A stretch of 64,000 bases of DNA from an uncultured Croceitalea sp. Its GTDB lineage: Bacteria > Bacteroidota > Bacteroidia > Flavobacteriales > Flavobacteriaceae. The stretch spans positions 1 through 64,000 of the forward strand of contig CALBVX010000070.1 of NCBI GenBank assembly GCA_937969515.1, in the 5' to 3' direction. The notes beneath the pieces are model-generated. The model ran no database searches and was not told the origin of the DNA. It saw only the letters and a list, made by a program, of their open reading frames with translations. Positions 63,876 through 64,000 of the stretch are shown here, piece after piece. The stretch's first letter is position 1. The number at the start of each line of letters is the position of its first letter. A program made the translations under genes and the position numbers.

Positions 63876-64000
63876 ATGAGAAGCTATACTTTAGGTATTT
63901 TGACTTTAATTCTTGTTCTATTCGCCACAACTATTTATGGTCAGTCGAATACCCAGGGTGTCAAACAAGATTCAATCAAAAATTTTAATCTTACCGCGCT
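63876..64000 (+). CDS. Partial gene for a secreted protein (cut by window end)
   Basis: An ATG at 63876 opens a frame that runs to the window edge (41 codons). The first 22 residues form a signal peptide (YTLGILTLILVLFATTIYGQ), followed by a Ser/Asn/Gln-rich start of the mature protein. Nothing beyond secretion can be said. Confidence 0.65.
   Translation, partial: MRSYTLGILTLILVLFATTIYGQSNTQGVKQDSIKNFNLTA

Overview
The window looks like chromosomal DNA of a marine-type member of the family Flavobacteriaceae (Bacteroidota). The evidence is the AT-rich sequence, type IX secretion substrates with gliding-type (type B) C-terminal domains, PorP/SprF and OmpA partners, a TonB-dependent receptor with a carboxypeptidase-like N-terminal domain, 2TM-domain proteins, and Bacteroidota promoters. 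Two promoters (upstream of trxB and of the DUF4870 gene) share the form TTG-N21-TAnnTTTG. No insertion sequence, integrase, CRISPR array or rRNA operon was found; there is one tRNA gene, tRNA-Pro(GGG).

Layout. 0-1.5 kb: PQQ-type sugar dehydrogenase plus cytochrome c (minus strand). 1.7-23.8 kb: a secretion/adhesin region with a 2828-aa SprB-like repeat protein, a small unknown gene, tRNA-Pro, a 3164-aa thrombospondin-type-3-repeat protein, a PorP/SprF protein and an OmpA-family protein; two related terminator hairpins flank the second block. 24.2-32.9 kb: a nine-gene operon that takes tryptophan through kynurenine, 3-hydroxyanthranilate and 2-aminomuconate to 2-oxopent-4-enoate, with an IclR regulator as second gene. 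33.1 kb: thioredoxin reductase. 34.1-34.9 kb: a small lipocalin-like gene beside a deleted, frameshifted copy of itself. 35.1-38.6 kb: DUF4870, PadR, PspC and DUF2807 genes (envelope-stress type module), with a perfect palindrome covering the -33 element of their promoter. 38.8-48.9 kb: housekeeping and small envelope genes, including AIM24/TIGR00266, Nudix, MsrA, PBP4, OxyR with a candidate operator, a GNAT/PaiB operon and lipoproteins. 48.9-52.7 kb: a minus-strand operon of DEAD helicase, peptidase E, a coiled-coil protein, a membrane-anchored GH113-like glycosidase and a 38-aa membrane protein too short for routine gene calling. 52.8-59.6 kb: TonB-dependent receptor, TPR protein, histidine kinase ending in a 2TM domain, five free-standing 2TM proteins and a LytTR response regulator. 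59.7-64 kb: a LETM1-related protein, a DUF4331 protein split into two secreted polypeptides, a TPR protein and the start of another secreted protein.

The most interesting signal is regulatory. Three promoters in the 52.7-57.2 kb block (before the TonB receptor, before the TPR/kinase pair and before the first 2TM gene) each carry two 9-bp direct repeats of the form ACA(A/G)T(T/C) exactly 21 bp apart. In each, the second repeat begins exactly 42 bp before a -7 box of the form nAnnTTTG that lacks the usual first T. This is what binding sites for the LytTR regulator encoded at the end of the cluster would look like, and it ties receptor, kinase, 2TM proteins and regulator into one self-regulated signalling unit. 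I propose it as the candidate undescribed system of this window.
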